A stretch of DNA of 64,000 nucleotides from Belnapia arida (GTDB lineage: Bacteria > Pseudomonadota > Alphaproteobacteria > Acetobacterales > Acetobacteraceae). A program made the translations under genes and the position numbers. Under the pieces are notes generated by a model. The model did not search any database. It was not told the origin of the DNA and saw only the letters and a list, made by a program, of their open reading frames with translations. The DNA lies in NCBI RefSeq assembly GCF_016773205.1, contig NZ_JAETWB010000004.1, positions 1 to 64,000 on the forward strand, in the 5' to 3' direction. Below, one piece after another: positions 48,423 to 57,396 of the stretch (positions within the stretch are counted from its first letter, which is position 1; each line of letters starts with the position of its first letter).

Positions 48423-51272
48423 ATGCGCCTCACCCATCCCGATATCCGCCCCGCCACGACCCCCATCCGCATCAGCTTCGACGGCCAGGCGCTGGAGGCA
48501 CTGCCGGGCGAGACCATCGCCGCCACCCTCTCCGCCGCCGGCATCCTCGCCTACCGGGAGACGCCCTCCGGCGCCCCACGCGGCCTGCACTGCGGCATGG
48601 GCGCCTGCTTCGACTGCCTCGTCACGGTCGACGGCAAGCCCGGCCAGCGCGCCTGCCTGACCAAGGTGCGGGACGGCATGGCGGTCGGCAGCGCCCCGCC
48701 CGCCGCGCCCGCCCCGCTCGCCGCCGTGCCCGAGGCGATCCCGGAGCGCGACTGCGACGTGCTGGTCATCGGCGCCGGCCCCGCCGGCCTCTCCGCCGCC
48801 CGTGCGGCGGCCGAGGCAGGCGCCCGCGTCCTGGTGCTCGACGAGCGCGGCGAGGCCGGTGGCCAGTATCTCAAGCCGCTCGCCGCCTCCCACCAGCATG
48901 CGGCGCCCGACGCGCAATTCCGCAAGGGCGAGACGCTGCGTGCCCTCGCCCAGGCCGCCGGCGCCGAAATCCTGACCGGCGCCACCGTCTGGGGCGGCTT
49001 CGCCCCGGACGAGATCGGCGCCCTGGTGGCCGGCGCCGCCGTCACTCTCCGCCCGCGGCGCCTCATCCTCGCCGCCGGCGCGCATGAGCGCCCCGTCCCC
49101 ATCCCCGGCTGGACCCTGCCCGGCGTCATGACCACGGGCGGGATGCAGACCCTGGCCCGCGCCAACCGCGTCTCCCCCGGGCGGCGGATTGTCATCGCCG
49201 GCAACGGCCCGCTGAACCTGCAGCTAGCCTGCGAATTGCTCGACGGCGGCGCCGAGGTCGCCGCGGTGGCGGAAGCCGCCCCGCGGCCCGGCCTCGCCCA
49301 ATGGCGCGACGCCGCCCGCATCCTCCGCGCCTCCCCCGACCTCGCCTGGGACGGCCTGCGCTACCTCCGCCGCCTCCGCCGAGCCGGCGTCCCCGTGCTC
49401 TGGGGCACGACCACCCTCGCCTGCGAGGGCGAGGCGCGCTTCACTGCCCTCCGTCTCCGCACGCCCGAGGGCGAGCGCCGCATCGAGGCCGATGCCTGCG
49501 CCCTCAACCTCGGCTTCCAGCCGGAGACCGGCCTGGCCCGGGCGCTGGGCGCCGAGCACCGCTTCACCGGCGAGCGGCTGGAGACGGTGGCGGCGGAGGA
49601 TGGCCGCACCTCCCTCGCATCGGTCTTCGCCGTCGGCGACGGCGCGGCGATCGGCGGCGCCCGCATCGCCCTCGCCCGCGGCCGCCTGGCGGGACTGGCT
49701 GCCGCCGCCGATCTCGGCCTCGCCACGCCGGAGCCCGCCCCGGCCCGCGCCGCCCTCCGCCGCGCGCTTGCCTTCCAGTCCGGGCTCTGGCGCCTCTTCG
49801 CCGCCCCGCCCCTCGACATCGCCGCCGTCCCGGACGAGACCATCCTCTGCCGCTGCGAGGAGGTCACGGCCGGCCGCCTTCGCGCCGAGCAGGCCGCCGG
49901 CATCCGGTCGCTCGCCGGGCTGAAGAAGGCGACGCGCGCCGGCATGGGCCGCTGCCAGGGCCGCATGTGCTCCACCTCCGTCGCCCGGCTCTGCGGCGTG
50001 GCGGAGGAGGCCGGCTTCGCCGCCCCCCGCGCCCCGGTGAGGCCCGTCCCCGCCGCCGCCTTGATGCTGGAATTGCCCGAGGGCGGCGACTGGCCTGTTT
50101 TTCCGCTGCCGCACTACAACCAGTGGAGCACGCGCCCTGCCGCCCCGCTCGCCGAGAGCTGCGACGTGCTGGTGATCGGCGGTGGCGTCCTCGGCCTCTC
50201 GACGGCGATGTACCTCGCCCGCGACGGCATGGACGTGCTGCTGGCCGAGCGTGGCGAGGCCGGCATGGCCGCCAGCACCGCCAATGCCGGCAGCCTCCAT
50301 GTCCAGCTCCTCACCTACGACTTCGACGGCGAGCAGGAGACCGGCCCCTCCCTCGACCGCCTCCCCCTCGGCCCGCAGAGCATCGCCCTCTGGCGCGAGA
50401 TCGCCGCCGAGGCGGGGGAGGGGTTGGGCATCCGCACCGAGGGCGGGCTGATGCTCGCCGAGACGAAAGACCAGTTTCGCTGGCTCCGCGCCAAGGTCGC
50501 GGCCGAGAAGGCGAGGGGAATCGAAAGCCACCTCCTCGGCGCCAACGAGCTGATGAGCCTCGCCCCATATCTCGGCCCTCACTTCATCGGCGCCGGCTTC
50601 GCCCCCGCCGAGGGCCAGATCGACCCGCTGCGCGGCACCCTCTCCCTCCGCCGCCTGGCCGCGCGCGCCGGCGCCCGCCTGCACGAAGGTGTCGAGGTCC
50701 AGTCCATCGCCTGCGAGGGCCCTGGCTTTACCGCGACGACGCCCGGCGGCGCCATCCGCGCCGGCCGCGTGGTGAACTGCGCCGGGGCCCATGCCGGCCG
50801 CATCGCCGCCATGCTCGGCGTCAACCTGCCCGTCATCGGTTCCGTCCAGCAGGTCATCGCCACCGAGGGCGTGGCGCCGACCATGCGCCACCTCGTCGCC
50901 CATGCCGGGCGGCACCTCTCGCTGAAGCAGGGCGATGGCGGCCATGTGCTGGTCGGCGGCGGCTGGCCTGGGGTGCTCGACGCGCGCGGCGCCCCGCGCA
51001 ACCTGCGCCGCTCGATCGAGGGCAATCTCTGGGTCGCCGGCCGCGTCCTGCCCGGCCTTGCCGGGATGCAGGCCATCCGCGCCTGGACCGGGTTGGCGGT
51101 GGAGGTGGACCGCGCGCCCCTGCTCGGCGAGACGCTTGGGGTGCCCGGCCTCTTCCACGCCGTCACCAGCAACGGCTACACCCTGGCCCCCATCGCCGGG
51201 AGGATGACGGCGGATGCGGTTCTGGGTCGTGGCACGGTCCCGCCGGAGTTCACCCTGGCGCGATTTGGCTGA
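48423..51272 (+). CDS. Single-chain fusion of HcnABC/opine-oxidase/D-hydroxyproline-dehydrogenase modules
   Basis: 949 aa with four modules in order. (1) ~1-95: HcnA-like [2Fe-2S] ferredoxin, RGLHCGMGACFDCLVTVDG...QRAC. (2) ~105-430: HcnB/OoxA-like FAD/NAD domain, DVLVIGAGPAGLSAARAA, GEAGGQY, YALGD-type FAVGDGAAIGGA. (3) ~470-540: BFD-like [2Fe-2S], ILCRCEEVTAG...TRAGMGRCQGRMC. (4) ~575-945: HcnC/OoxB/DadA-like FAD amine oxidase, DVLVIGGGVLGLSTAMYLARDG. In known systems these are three polypeptides. Expected to oxidise a glycine, opine or D-hydroxyproline-type amine to an imine. A GTG at 48402 is an alternative start with a poorly spaced SD. Divergent from the DapA-family/ABC operon; followed by an intrinsic terminator. 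Confidence 0.88.
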   Translation: MRLTHPDIRPATTPIRISFDGQALEALPGETIAATLSAAGILAYRETPSGAPRGLHCGMGACFDCLVTVDGKPGQRACLTKVRDGMAVGSAPPAAPAPLAAVPEAIPERDCDVLVIGAGPAGLSAARAAAEAGARVLVLDERGEAGGQYLKPLAASHQHAAPDAQFRKGETLRALAQAAGAEILTGATVWGGFAPDEIGALVAGAAVTLRPRRLILAAGAHERPVPIPGWTLPGVMTTGGMQTLARANRVSPGRRIVIAGNGPLNLQLACELLDGGAEVAAVAEAAPRPGLAQWRDAARILRASPDLAWDGLRYLRRLRRAGVPVLWGTTTLACEGEARFTALRLRTPEGERRIEADACALNLGFQPETGLARALGAEHRFTGERLETVAAEDGRTSLASVFAVGDGAAIGGARIALARGRLAGLAAAADLGLATPEPAPARAALRRALAFQSGLWRLFAAPPLDIAAVPDETILCRCEEVTAGRLRAEQAAGIRSLAGLKKATRAGMGRCQGRMCSTSVARLCGVAEEAGFAAPRAPVRPVPAAALMLELPEGGDWPVFPLPHYNQWSTRPAAPLAESCDVLVIGGGVLGLSTAMYLARDGMDVLLAERGEAGMAASTANAGSLHVQLLTYDFDGEQETGPSLDRLPLGPQSIALWREIAAEAGEGLGIRTEGGLMLAETKDQFRWLRAKVAAEKARGIESHLLGANELMSLAPYLGPHFIGAGFAPAEGQIDPLRGTLSLRRLAARAGARLHEGVEVQSIACEGPGFTATTPGGAIRAGRVVNCAGAHAGRIAAMLGVNLPVIGSVQQVIATEGVAPTMRHLVAHAGRHLSLKQGDGGHVLVGGGWPGVLDARGAPRNLRRSIEGNLWVAGRVLPGLAGMQAIRAWTGLAVEVDRAPLLGETLGVPGLFHAVTSNGYTLAPIAGRMTADAVLGRGTVPPEFTLARFG

Positions 51273-51302
51273 TTGGCGAATTCGGAGAAATAGATGAGGG
51301 GC

Positions 51303-51339
51303 TTGGGGAGAATACCTTCTCCCCAATCTTTTCTTTTTT
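51303..51339 (+). terminator. Rho-independent terminator
   Basis: Perfect 10-bp stem TTGGGGAGAA (51303-51312), loop TACC, TTCTCCCCAA (51317-51326), then TCTTTTCTTTTTT (to 51339). 30 bases after the fused dehydrogenase stop and just before the gnd ribosome-binding site. The best intrinsic terminator in the window. Confidence 0.9.
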
Positions 51340-51352
51340 GGGAGTAGGACAG

Positions 51353-52330
51353 ATGCAACTCGGCATGGTCGGCCTCGGCCGCATGGGCGGCAACATCGTG
51401 CGGCGCCTGCTTCGCGCCGGCCATGACTGCGTGGCTTATGACCGCAACCCCGCCCCCGGCGCCGTGCTCGCCCAGGAAGGCGCGCGCGCCGTGGACAGCC
51501 TCCAGGCCATGGTCGCCGCCCTCGAGGCCCCGCGCGCCATCTGGATCATGCTGCCCAACGGCGCCCCGACCGAGGCGGCGATCGACAGCCTCGCCGCCCT
51601 GCTCTCGCCCGGCGACGTGCTGATCGACGGCGGCAACAGCATGTGGAAGGACAGCGTCCGCCGCGGCACCGCGCTGCGGGCCAAGGGCCTGCATTTCCTC
51701 GACATCGGCACCTCCGGCGGCGTCTGGGGCCTGGAGCGCGGCTATTCCATGATGATCGGCGGCGAGGAGGAGGTGGTCCGCCGCCTCGACCCCATCCTCG
51801 CCGCCCTCGCCCCCGGCAAGGCCTCCGCACCGCCGACGCCCGGCTATGCCGGCGACCCGCGGCCGGAGCAGGGCTATGTCCATGCCGGCCCGAACGGCGC
51901 CGGGCACTTCACGAAGATGATCCATAACGGCATCGAATATGGCATGATGCAGGCCTTCGCCGAGGGCCTCGACATCCTGAAGCACGCCGATAGCGACATC
52001 CTCCCCGAGGACCAGCGCTTCACTCTGAACCTCGCCGAGATCACCGAGGCCTGGCGCCGCGGCAGCGTCGTCGCCTCCTGGCTGCTCGACCTGACGGCGC
52101 AGGCGCTGGCCGGCGACCCGGCCCTGGAAAGCTTCTCCGGCCACGTCTCCGACAGCGGCGAGGGCCGCTGGACCGTCCAGGCCGCGGTCGAGACGGCCGT
52201 CGCCGCCCCCGTCCTCTCCGCCGCGCTCTATGCCCGCTTCACCAGCCGCGACGAGGACCGCTTCAGCGGCAAGGTCCTCTCCGCCCAGCGCAAGGGCTTC
52301 GGCGGCCACCTGGAAGCTCCGAAGAAATGA
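51353..52330 (+). CDS. gnd: 6-phosphogluconate dehydrogenase, decarboxylating (short form)
   Basis: 325 aa, the short (~300-residue) type often using NAD, unlike the ~470-residue NADP enzyme. GLGRMGGNIVRRLLRAGH nucleotide fold, LIDGGNSMWKDS, DIGTSGGVWGLERGYSMMIGG substrate loop, and GPNGAGHFTKMIHNGIEYGMMQ with the catalytic Lys. Oxidises 6-phosphogluconate to ribulose 5-phosphate and CO2. SD GGGAGTAGGA right after the terminator's T-tract. Coupled to gluconokinase by an ATGA overlap, so the pair carries gluconate into the pentose-phosphate pathway. Confidence 0.93.
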   Translation: MQLGMVGLGRMGGNIVRRLLRAGHDCVAYDRNPAPGAVLAQEGARAVDSLQAMVAALEAPRAIWIMLPNGAPTEAAIDSLAALLSPGDVLIDGGNSMWKDSVRRGTALRAKGLHFLDIGTSGGVWGLERGYSMMIGGEEEVVRRLDPILAALAPGKASAPPTPGYAGDPRPEQGYVHAGPNGAGHFTKMIHNGIEYGMMQAFAEGLDILKHADSDILPEDQRFTLNLAEITEAWRRGSVVASWLLDLTAQALAGDPALESFSGHVSDSGEGRWTVQAAVETAVAAPVLSAALYARFTSRDEDRFSGKVLSAQRKGFGGHLEAPKK

Positions 52331-52824
52331 GCTACCTCGTCCTGGTGATGGGCGTCTCCGGCGCCGGCAAGAGCACGGTCGGCACCTTGCTGGCCGAACG
52401 CCTTGGCGTGCCCTTCGCCGATGCCGACAACTTCCACCCGCCCGCCAACATCGCCAAGATGAGCCGCGGCGAGGCGCTGACCGACGAGGATCGCTGGCCC
52501 TGGCTGGACGCCATCGGCGCCTGGCTCGACGCGCATGAGCCGGGCGGCGGCGTCGCCACCTGCTCGGCGCTGAAGCAGGCCTATCGCGACCGCCTGCTCA
52601 CTGGCCGGCCGGCGGTGCGCCTGCTCCACCTGAGCGGCGACCCGGCGCTGATCGGCGCCCGCCAGGCGGCGCGGCCGGACCACTTCATGCCGCCGAGCCT
52701 GATGGCCAGCCAGTTCGCCACGCTGGAGCCGCCGGCGCCGGACGACCGCACCATCGTCCTCTCGGTCGAGCCGCTGCCTGAGGACATCGTCGAGGCCGCG
52801 CTGGCAGCCCTCGCCGGGCCGTGA
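52327..52824 (+). CDS. gntK: Gluconokinase
   Basis: 165 aa GntK. P-loop MGVSGAGKSTVG, DADNFHPPANIAKMSRGEALTDEDRWPWL (substrate region), CSALKQAYRDRL, and PDHFMPPSLMASQFATLEPP. Makes 6-phosphogluconate for the gene upstream. Overlaps gnd and the following glycosyltransferase gene by 4 bases each. Confidence 0.94.
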   Translation: MSYLVLVMGVSGAGKSTVGTLLAERLGVPFADADNFHPPANIAKMSRGEALTDEDRWPWLDAIGAWLDAHEPGGGVATCSALKQAYRDRLLTGRPAVRLLHLSGDPALIGARQAARPDHFMPPSLMASQFATLEPPAPDDRTIVLSVEPLPEDIVEAALAALAGP

Positions 52825-53858
52825 AGCTTCGCTTCATCCTCTGCCACCCCGCGCCGGAGCTCTATGGCGAGCGGCGCGAAGGGCTCCTGGCAGCGGAACT
52901 GCGTGCCCTCGGCCATGACGCCGCCGTGCTGCGGGCCGAGGCCGCCGCGGCACCGCGCGTCACGCAGGCCGAGGGCGGCGCGCCCTTCTTCCACTTCCCC
53001 TCCGACGCGCCGGGGCTGCAGGCGCATCGCCAGGGCTCCGCCGCCATGGTGGAATGGCTGCGCGCCGACGCGCCGGACGTCGCGCTGTTCAAGGGCATGG
53101 ACTACGACATCGTCGCGCACTGCCTGGAGGCGCTCGACCGCGCGCGCTGCCGCATCGGCTTCGTCATCGGCGGCACCAGCATCCACCCCAACCTGGCCGC
53201 GGCCGATTTCGTCCTGGCCGAGAGCGAGTGGCAGGCCGAGGCCATCGCCCGCCATCTCGGCCATGACCTACCGGCGGCGCTGCTGCCGAAGCACATCGAC
53301 TGGCCGGCCGCCGACGCCGCCCATGCCGAGGCGCGCGCGGCGGAGGCCAGGCTCTACGACCTCTGCAATGTCGGCGGCTTCGAACCGCGCAAGAACCAGG
53401 CGGCGCTGGCGCCCCTCTTCCCCGACTGCCGCATCGCCCTCATCGGCGACGGCGGAACGCGCGCCGCGGTCGCCGCCCTGGCGGAGTCCCACCCCACGGT
53501 CCACCTCACCGGCCAGCTGCCCCAGCCGGAAGCCCTCCGCGTGGTGGCGCAGTCCTGGCTGATGGCGCATGCCTCCACCTGGGAAGGAGTGCCGCGCGCG
53601 ATCGTCGAATCGCTCGCCTGCGGCACGCCCGTCGTCGCGCATGACTTCGCCATCCAGTCCCGCTTCGACACGCCGGCGGTGCGCCTCGTCCCGGCCGAGG
53701 AATTTCTCCCCACGATCCGCGCCCTGCTCGTCGACCGCCCCACCCTGCTGGCGCTCGGCGAGGAGGCCCGCCGCTACGCGCTGGAGCGGCATGGCCCTGG
53801 CCTGCTCGCCCCCGCAGCCGCCACGCTGCTTGCCCTGGCGCAGGGTGGAGAAGCCTAG
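52821..53858 (+). CDS. Glycosyltransferase family protein (GT4-like)
   Basis: 345 aa. GT-B features: a C-terminal nucleotide-sugar half with CNVGGFEPRKNQAAL, IALIGDGGTRAAV, and the EGVPRAIVESLACGTPVVAHD motif (EX7E pattern) at ~255-275. N-terminal half lacks a clear acceptor signature. Coupled by GTGA to gntK although functionally unrelated. Its end overlaps the convergent small gene by 4 bases. Confidence 0.82.
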   Translation: MKLRFILCHPAPELYGERREGLLAAELRALGHDAAVLRAEAAAAPRVTQAEGGAPFFHFPSDAPGLQAHRQGSAAMVEWLRADAPDVALFKGMDYDIVAHCLEALDRARCRIGFVIGGTSIHPNLAAADFVLAESEWQAEAIARHLGHDLPAALLPKHIDWPAADAAHAEARAAEARLYDLCNVGGFEPRKNQAALAPLFPDCRIALIGDGGTRAAVAALAESHPTVHLTGQLPQPEALRVVAQSWLMAHASTWEGVPRAIVESLACGTPVVAHDFAIQSRFDTPAVRLVPAEEFLPTIRALLVDRPTLLALGEEARRYALERHGPGLLAPAAATLLALAQGGEA

Positions 53859-54064
53859 CGCCGGTGTGACACCGCCATCGCCGCCAGCTGCCGGGCATGC
53901 TCCGACTGCTTGCCGAAATCCTCGGCGAGGGCGATCAGCGAGGCCTGCTGCGGATGCTGGGCGAGCAGCCCGGCCAGCCGCCGGCATTCCTCCGCCTTGG
54001 CCTTGAACCAGTCCGCGTCCCAGTGGCTCTCGAACCCGGCGGGCCGCGATTCGGTGTCCGGCAT
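53855..54064 (-). CDS. Small helical protein with KAEECRRLA motif
   Basis: 69 aa, mostly helical and charged: DADWFKAKAEECRRLAGLLAQHP then IALAEDFGKQSEHARQLA. The R/K-x-KAEECR-x-LA pattern is one I recognise from many small uncharacterised alphaproteobacterial proteins. ATG 54064 preceded by CAGGGCGAC; open frame continues to 54106. Function unknown. Confidence 0.6.
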   Translation of the reverse strand: MPDTESRPAGFESHWDADWFKAKAEECRRLAGLLAQHPQQASLIALAEDFGKQSEHARQLAAMAVSHRR

Positions 54065-54214
54065 GTCGCCCTGTCCTTTCTGAGATGTGGAACCAGCGCT
54101 CCCCAACGGCCGGGCCGGGCGAAGGTTCGGCCCCGTTGCAGCATTGCGCCGCGCGGGCGATTTCGTCGCGCCGGAGTTTGCTCTAAGCCTGGAGGCCGAA
54201 GAAGGAGCAAGCCC

Positions 54215-54922
54215 ATGGCCCTCGACGCCGCCACCCGCGCCAAGCTGGAGAAGATCACCACCGCCACGATTACCACGGTCCTCCTGAAGAAGGGCCTCAG
54301 GAACATCTGGCTGCGTGGTACCCCGCCCTTCACCCCGGCCGCCAAGGGCAAGCGGCTGGTCGGCCCCGCCTTCACCCTCCGCTTCGTCCCCGCCCGCGAG
54401 GACCTGGCGACGCCCGAGAGCTGGTCCTCGCCGAAATCGACGCGCGCCGCCATCGAGGCCATGCCGGAGGGTGCCATCGTCGTCGCCGATGCGATGGGCG
54501 TGACCGATGCCGGCATCTTCGGCGACATCCTCTGCGCGCGCCTCGTGAAGCGCGGCGTCACCGCCCTGGTGACGGATGGCGCCGTGCGCGACGTCGCCGG
54601 CGTCATCGGCACCGGCCTGCCCGTCTACTGCTCCGGCGGCGCCGCCCCGCCCTCCGTCGCCGGCCTCACCTTCGTCAATTGGGAGGAGCCGATCGGCTGC
54701 GGCGGTGTTGCCGTCTTCCCGGGCGACGTGATCGTCGCCGATGACGACGGCGCCGTCTGCATCCCCGCCGCCTTCGTGGACGAGGTCGCCAATACCGGCG
54801 AGGAGCAGGAGCGCCTTGAGGCCTGGATCGTCGGCAAGGTCGAAGCCGGCGAGACGCTCCCCGGCCTCTACCCGCCGAATGCCGAGAACAAGGCCCGCTA
54901 CGAAGCCGAGAAGGGCAAGTGA
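54215..54922 (+). CDS. RraA-like family protein
   Basis: 235 aa with the RraA/DlpA/HMG-aldolase fold: ATITTVLLKKGLRN, GPAFTLRFVP, VVADAMGVTDAGIFGDILCARLVKRGVTALVTDGAVRD (the G-x-LM-x19-R-D-type segment with Arg-Asp), and FPGDVIVADDDGAVCIP. Family members are either 4-hydroxy-4-methyl-2-oxoglutarate / oxaloacetate lyases or RNase E regulators; the intact RD and DDDG motifs suit a metal-dependent lyase. SD GAAGGAG. Overlaps the thioesterase gene (GTGA). Confidence 0.87.
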   Translation: MALDAATRAKLEKITTATITTVLLKKGLRNIWLRGTPPFTPAAKGKRLVGPAFTLRFVPAREDLATPESWSSPKSTRAAIEAMPEGAIVVADAMGVTDAGIFGDILCARLVKRGVTALVTDGAVRDVAGVIGTGLPVYCSGGAAPPSVAGLTFVNWEEPIGCGGVAVFPGDVIVADDDGAVCIPAAFVDEVANTGEEQERLEAWIVGKVEAGETLPGLYPPNAENKARYEAEKGK

Positions 54923-55347
54923 AGCCCACCCCGCCCGGTCCCGCGCACTTTCCCTTCTGGACGGAGGAGAAGCTGCGCATCGCCGATACCGACCTCAACG
55001 GCCATATCAACAACGGTGCCTATGGCGCCTTCTTCGAGGCCGGGCGGGGGGAGCTGCTGACCGAGATCGCCGGGCCGCCGCAGACGCGGGAGGTGGCGAT
55101 GGCTCTCGCCCGCGTCGAGATCGACTACCTGGCCGAGCTGCACTATCCCGGCCGCGTGCGGATCGGCACCTGCGTCGCCCGCATCGGCGGCAGCAGCTTC
55201 AGCCTGCAGCAAGCCCTCTTCGCCGGCGAGGCCTGCCACGCCGCTGCGCTCTCGGTCATGGTGGTGCTCGACCGCGAGACGCGCCGCGCGACGGCCATCC
55301 CGCCCGCGCTGCGCGCCGCCTTGAATGCCTGGATGCAGGGTCAGTAA
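54919..55347 (+). CDS. Acyl-CoA thioesterase (4-hydroxybenzoyl-CoA thioesterase/FadM type)
   Basis: 142 aa single hotdog domain. Active-site region RIADTDLNGHINNGAYGAFFEAGR carries the Asp (D-x-N-x-H-x-N-N) of the YbgC/FadM group, and ARVEIDYLAELHYPGRVRIGT is the central strand. Expected to hydrolyse an acyl-CoA. GTG start coupled to the RraA-like gene. Confidence 0.88.
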   Translation: MKPTPPGPAHFPFWTEEKLRIADTDLNGHINNGAYGAFFEAGRGELLTEIAGPPQTREVAMALARVEIDYLAELHYPGRVRIGTCVARIGGSSFSLQQALFAGEACHAAALSVMVVLDRETRRATAIPPALRAALNAWMQGQ

Positions 55348-55670
55348 CTGACGGCTGCGAGGAGGTTGGCGGCCACCCTCACAAGGCGGTTCGCGTTCAT
55401 CTCAGTGGGCAAGAAATGGTTAAGCCGTCCGCTTCTGTGGCCGACCGTAACACCGAGCCCAGTAGCGACGCAGCTGCAAGGCGCCGGGCTGGAACCGGCT
55501 CGACGCCGAGGATGCCGCCTTCTGGAGGATTACAGTATATCTACGGTCAGCGTGACTTAGCGGTAGTTGCCAGAATCCTATCACCGGTCAAATTTATACT
55601 CCCAACTGCCTTGACTTTTTCGCCGGTTAACCAGGCACATCCAATTGCGCTGCCGCGACGTTGGTCGTAA
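55348..55670. other. Long leader before kaiC, no gene seen
   Basis: 323 bases, less GC-rich than the surrounding genes. Contains TTATACT (TATACT at 55595-55600) as a possible -10 and TTGACT (55611-55616) as a possible -35, but they are not correctly paired, and a small GGTTAACC palindrome (55625-55632). Likely holds the kaiC promoter; I cannot fix its position. Confidence 0.4.
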
Positions 55671-57395
55671 ATGATCGGGCTGGTGGCGAGCGGGTACCGT
55701 ATGACTGCGGGTGTTCAAAAGGTTCCAACCGGAATCGATGGATTCGACGACTTGACGCTGGGCGGCCTGCCCCGCGGGCGGCCGACGCTCGTCTGCGGCT
55801 CCGCGGGCTGTGGCAAGACTCTCTTCGCGTCCACCTTCCTGGCCAAAGGCGCCCGCGACTATGGGGAGAACGGCGTCTTCGTCAGCTTCGAGGAGCGGCC
55901 GGACGACATCGTCGACAACGTCGCCTCGCTCGGCTTCGGCTTCGATGAACTCATCGCGGATGGCCGGATCTTCATCGAGCACATCACCATCAACCCGGCC
56001 GAGCTTGCCGAGGTCGGCGACTACGACCTCGAAGCCCTCTTCATGCGGCTGGAACTGGCGGTCGAGGCGGTCGGCGCCAAGCGGATCGTGCTCGACACCA
56101 TCGAAAGCCTCTTCTCGGCCTTCACCAACGTCGCCGTTCTCCGTGCCGAGATCCGCCGCCTCTTCGACTGGCTGAAGGAGAGGGGGCTGACTGCCGTCAT
56201 CACCGGCGAGCGGGGCGAGGGCGCGCTCACGCGCCAGGGCCTCGAGGAATACGTATCGGATTGCGTGATCCTGCTCGACCACCGCGTGGAGAACCAGGTC
56301 TCGACCCGGCGCCTGCGGATCGTGAAGTATCGCGGAACGGCGCATGGCACGAACGAGTATCCCTTCCTGATCGCGGAGGACGGCTTCAGCGTCCTGCCGG
56401 TCAGCGCGCTCGGCCTCGGGCACATGGTCCATGAGGAGCGCATCTCGAGCGGCATTCCCGACCTCGACGACATGCTGACGGGCGGCGGCTTCCACCGCGG
56501 CAGCAGCATCCTGCTCAGTGGCGTTGCCGGCTCGGGGAAGAGCTCGATCGCCGCGTCCTTCCTCGCCGCGGCCTGTGCCGCCGGCGAGCGCGCGCTCTAC
56601 TTCTCCTTCGAGGAGTCCGGGGCGCAGACCGTGCGGAACATGCGTTCCATCGGCCTTGACCTCGGCCGCTATATCGATAACGGGCAGCTGTCGATGCACG
56701 CGTCGCGGCCGACCTTCTACAGCCTGGAGATGCACCTGGCGATCATGCTGCGCGACGTCGCGCGCATGCAGCCCTCCCTCGTCGTGCTCGATCCGATTTC
56801 CGCCTTTCTGGATGCCGGCGACCACCGCGACGTGCAGGCCATGCTGCTGCGGGTCATCGACTACCTGAAGTCCCATGGCATCACCGGCCTCTTCACGCAT
56901 CTCTCGCACGAGCATGGGTCGGTGCAGACCGATGCCGGCCTGTCCTCCCTCATGGATGCCTGGGTCCTGCTGCTGAACCGCGAGGCGAACGGCGAATTCA
57001 ACAGGGAGCTCTACCTCCTCAAGGCGCGCGGCATCTCGCATTCCAACCAGGTGCGGGAGTTCGTGATGACCGATCACGGCATTTCCCTCATCCGGCCCTA
57101 TCTGGGGGAGCAGGGCGCGTTGACCGGCTCGGCCCGCCGTGCCGAGGAGGCGCGGCTGCGCCGCGAGCAGGCGCAGCGCCGCCTGGATGCCGAGGTGGTC
57201 GAGCAGAGGCTGGAGCAGCGCCGCCGCCGTACCCTCGCCCAGATCGACGCACTCCGCGCCGAGCTGGAGGCGGAGGAACTGGAATTCCGCAGCGTCGCCG
57301 AGGGCAGGCGGCGCTCCGATGCGCAGGCGCAGTCCGACAGGCTTGCAATGGCGAAGTCCCGGAGAGCGCAGGCGGCAGATGTCGGAGACGAATGA
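55671..57395 (+). CDS. kaiC: Circadian-clock-type ATPase KaiC
   Basis: 574 aa double RecA-like ATPase. CI domain: Walker A GSAGCGKT (43-50), catalytic Glu pair in SFEERPDD (74-75). CII domain: Walker A GVAGSGKS (284-291), Glu pair in SFEESGAQ (314-315). A Ser/Thr cluster near the usual autophosphorylation region ([12 protein letters not shown], ~423-434) is present but not an exact match to the cyanobacterial ISTIT. A charged coiled-coil tail of ~60 residues replaces the KaiA-binding tail; no kaiA is present. Start 55701 ([14 protein letters not shown]) is an equal alternative. kaiB follows within a few bases. Confidence 0.93.
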   Translation: MIGLVASGYRMTAGVQKVPTGIDGFDDLTLGGLPRGRPTLVCGSAGCGKTLFASTFLAKGARDYGENGVFVSFEERPDDIVDNVASLGFGFDELIADGRIFIEHITINPAELAEVGDYDLEALFMRLELAVEAVGAKRIVLDTIESLFSAFTNVAVLRAEIRRLFDWLKERGLTAVITGERGEGALTRQGLEEYVSDCVILLDHRVENQVSTRRLRIVKYRGTAHGTNEYPFLIAEDGFSVLPVSALGLGHMVHEERISSGIPDLDDMLTGGGFHRGSSILLSGVAGSGKSSIAASFLAAACAAGERALYFSFEESGAQTVRNMRSIGLDLGRYIDNGQLSMHASRPTFYSLEMHLAIMLRDVARMQPSLVVLDPISAFLDAGDHRDVQAMLLRVIDYLKSHGITGLFTHLSHEHGSVQTDAGLSSLMDAWVLLLNREANGEFNRELYLLKARGISHSNQVREFVMTDHGISLIRPYLGEQGALTGSARRAEEARLRREQAQRRLDAEVVEQRLEQRRRRTLAQIDALRAELEAEELEFRSVAEGRRRSDAQAQSDRLAMAKSRRAQAADVGDE

Positions 57396-57396
57396 G

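Noticed and set aside
55348-55670. General-stress (EcfG-type GGAAC-N16/17-CGTT) promoter before kaiC
   Set aside because: GGAAC is present near 55494 but no CGTT follows at the right distance.
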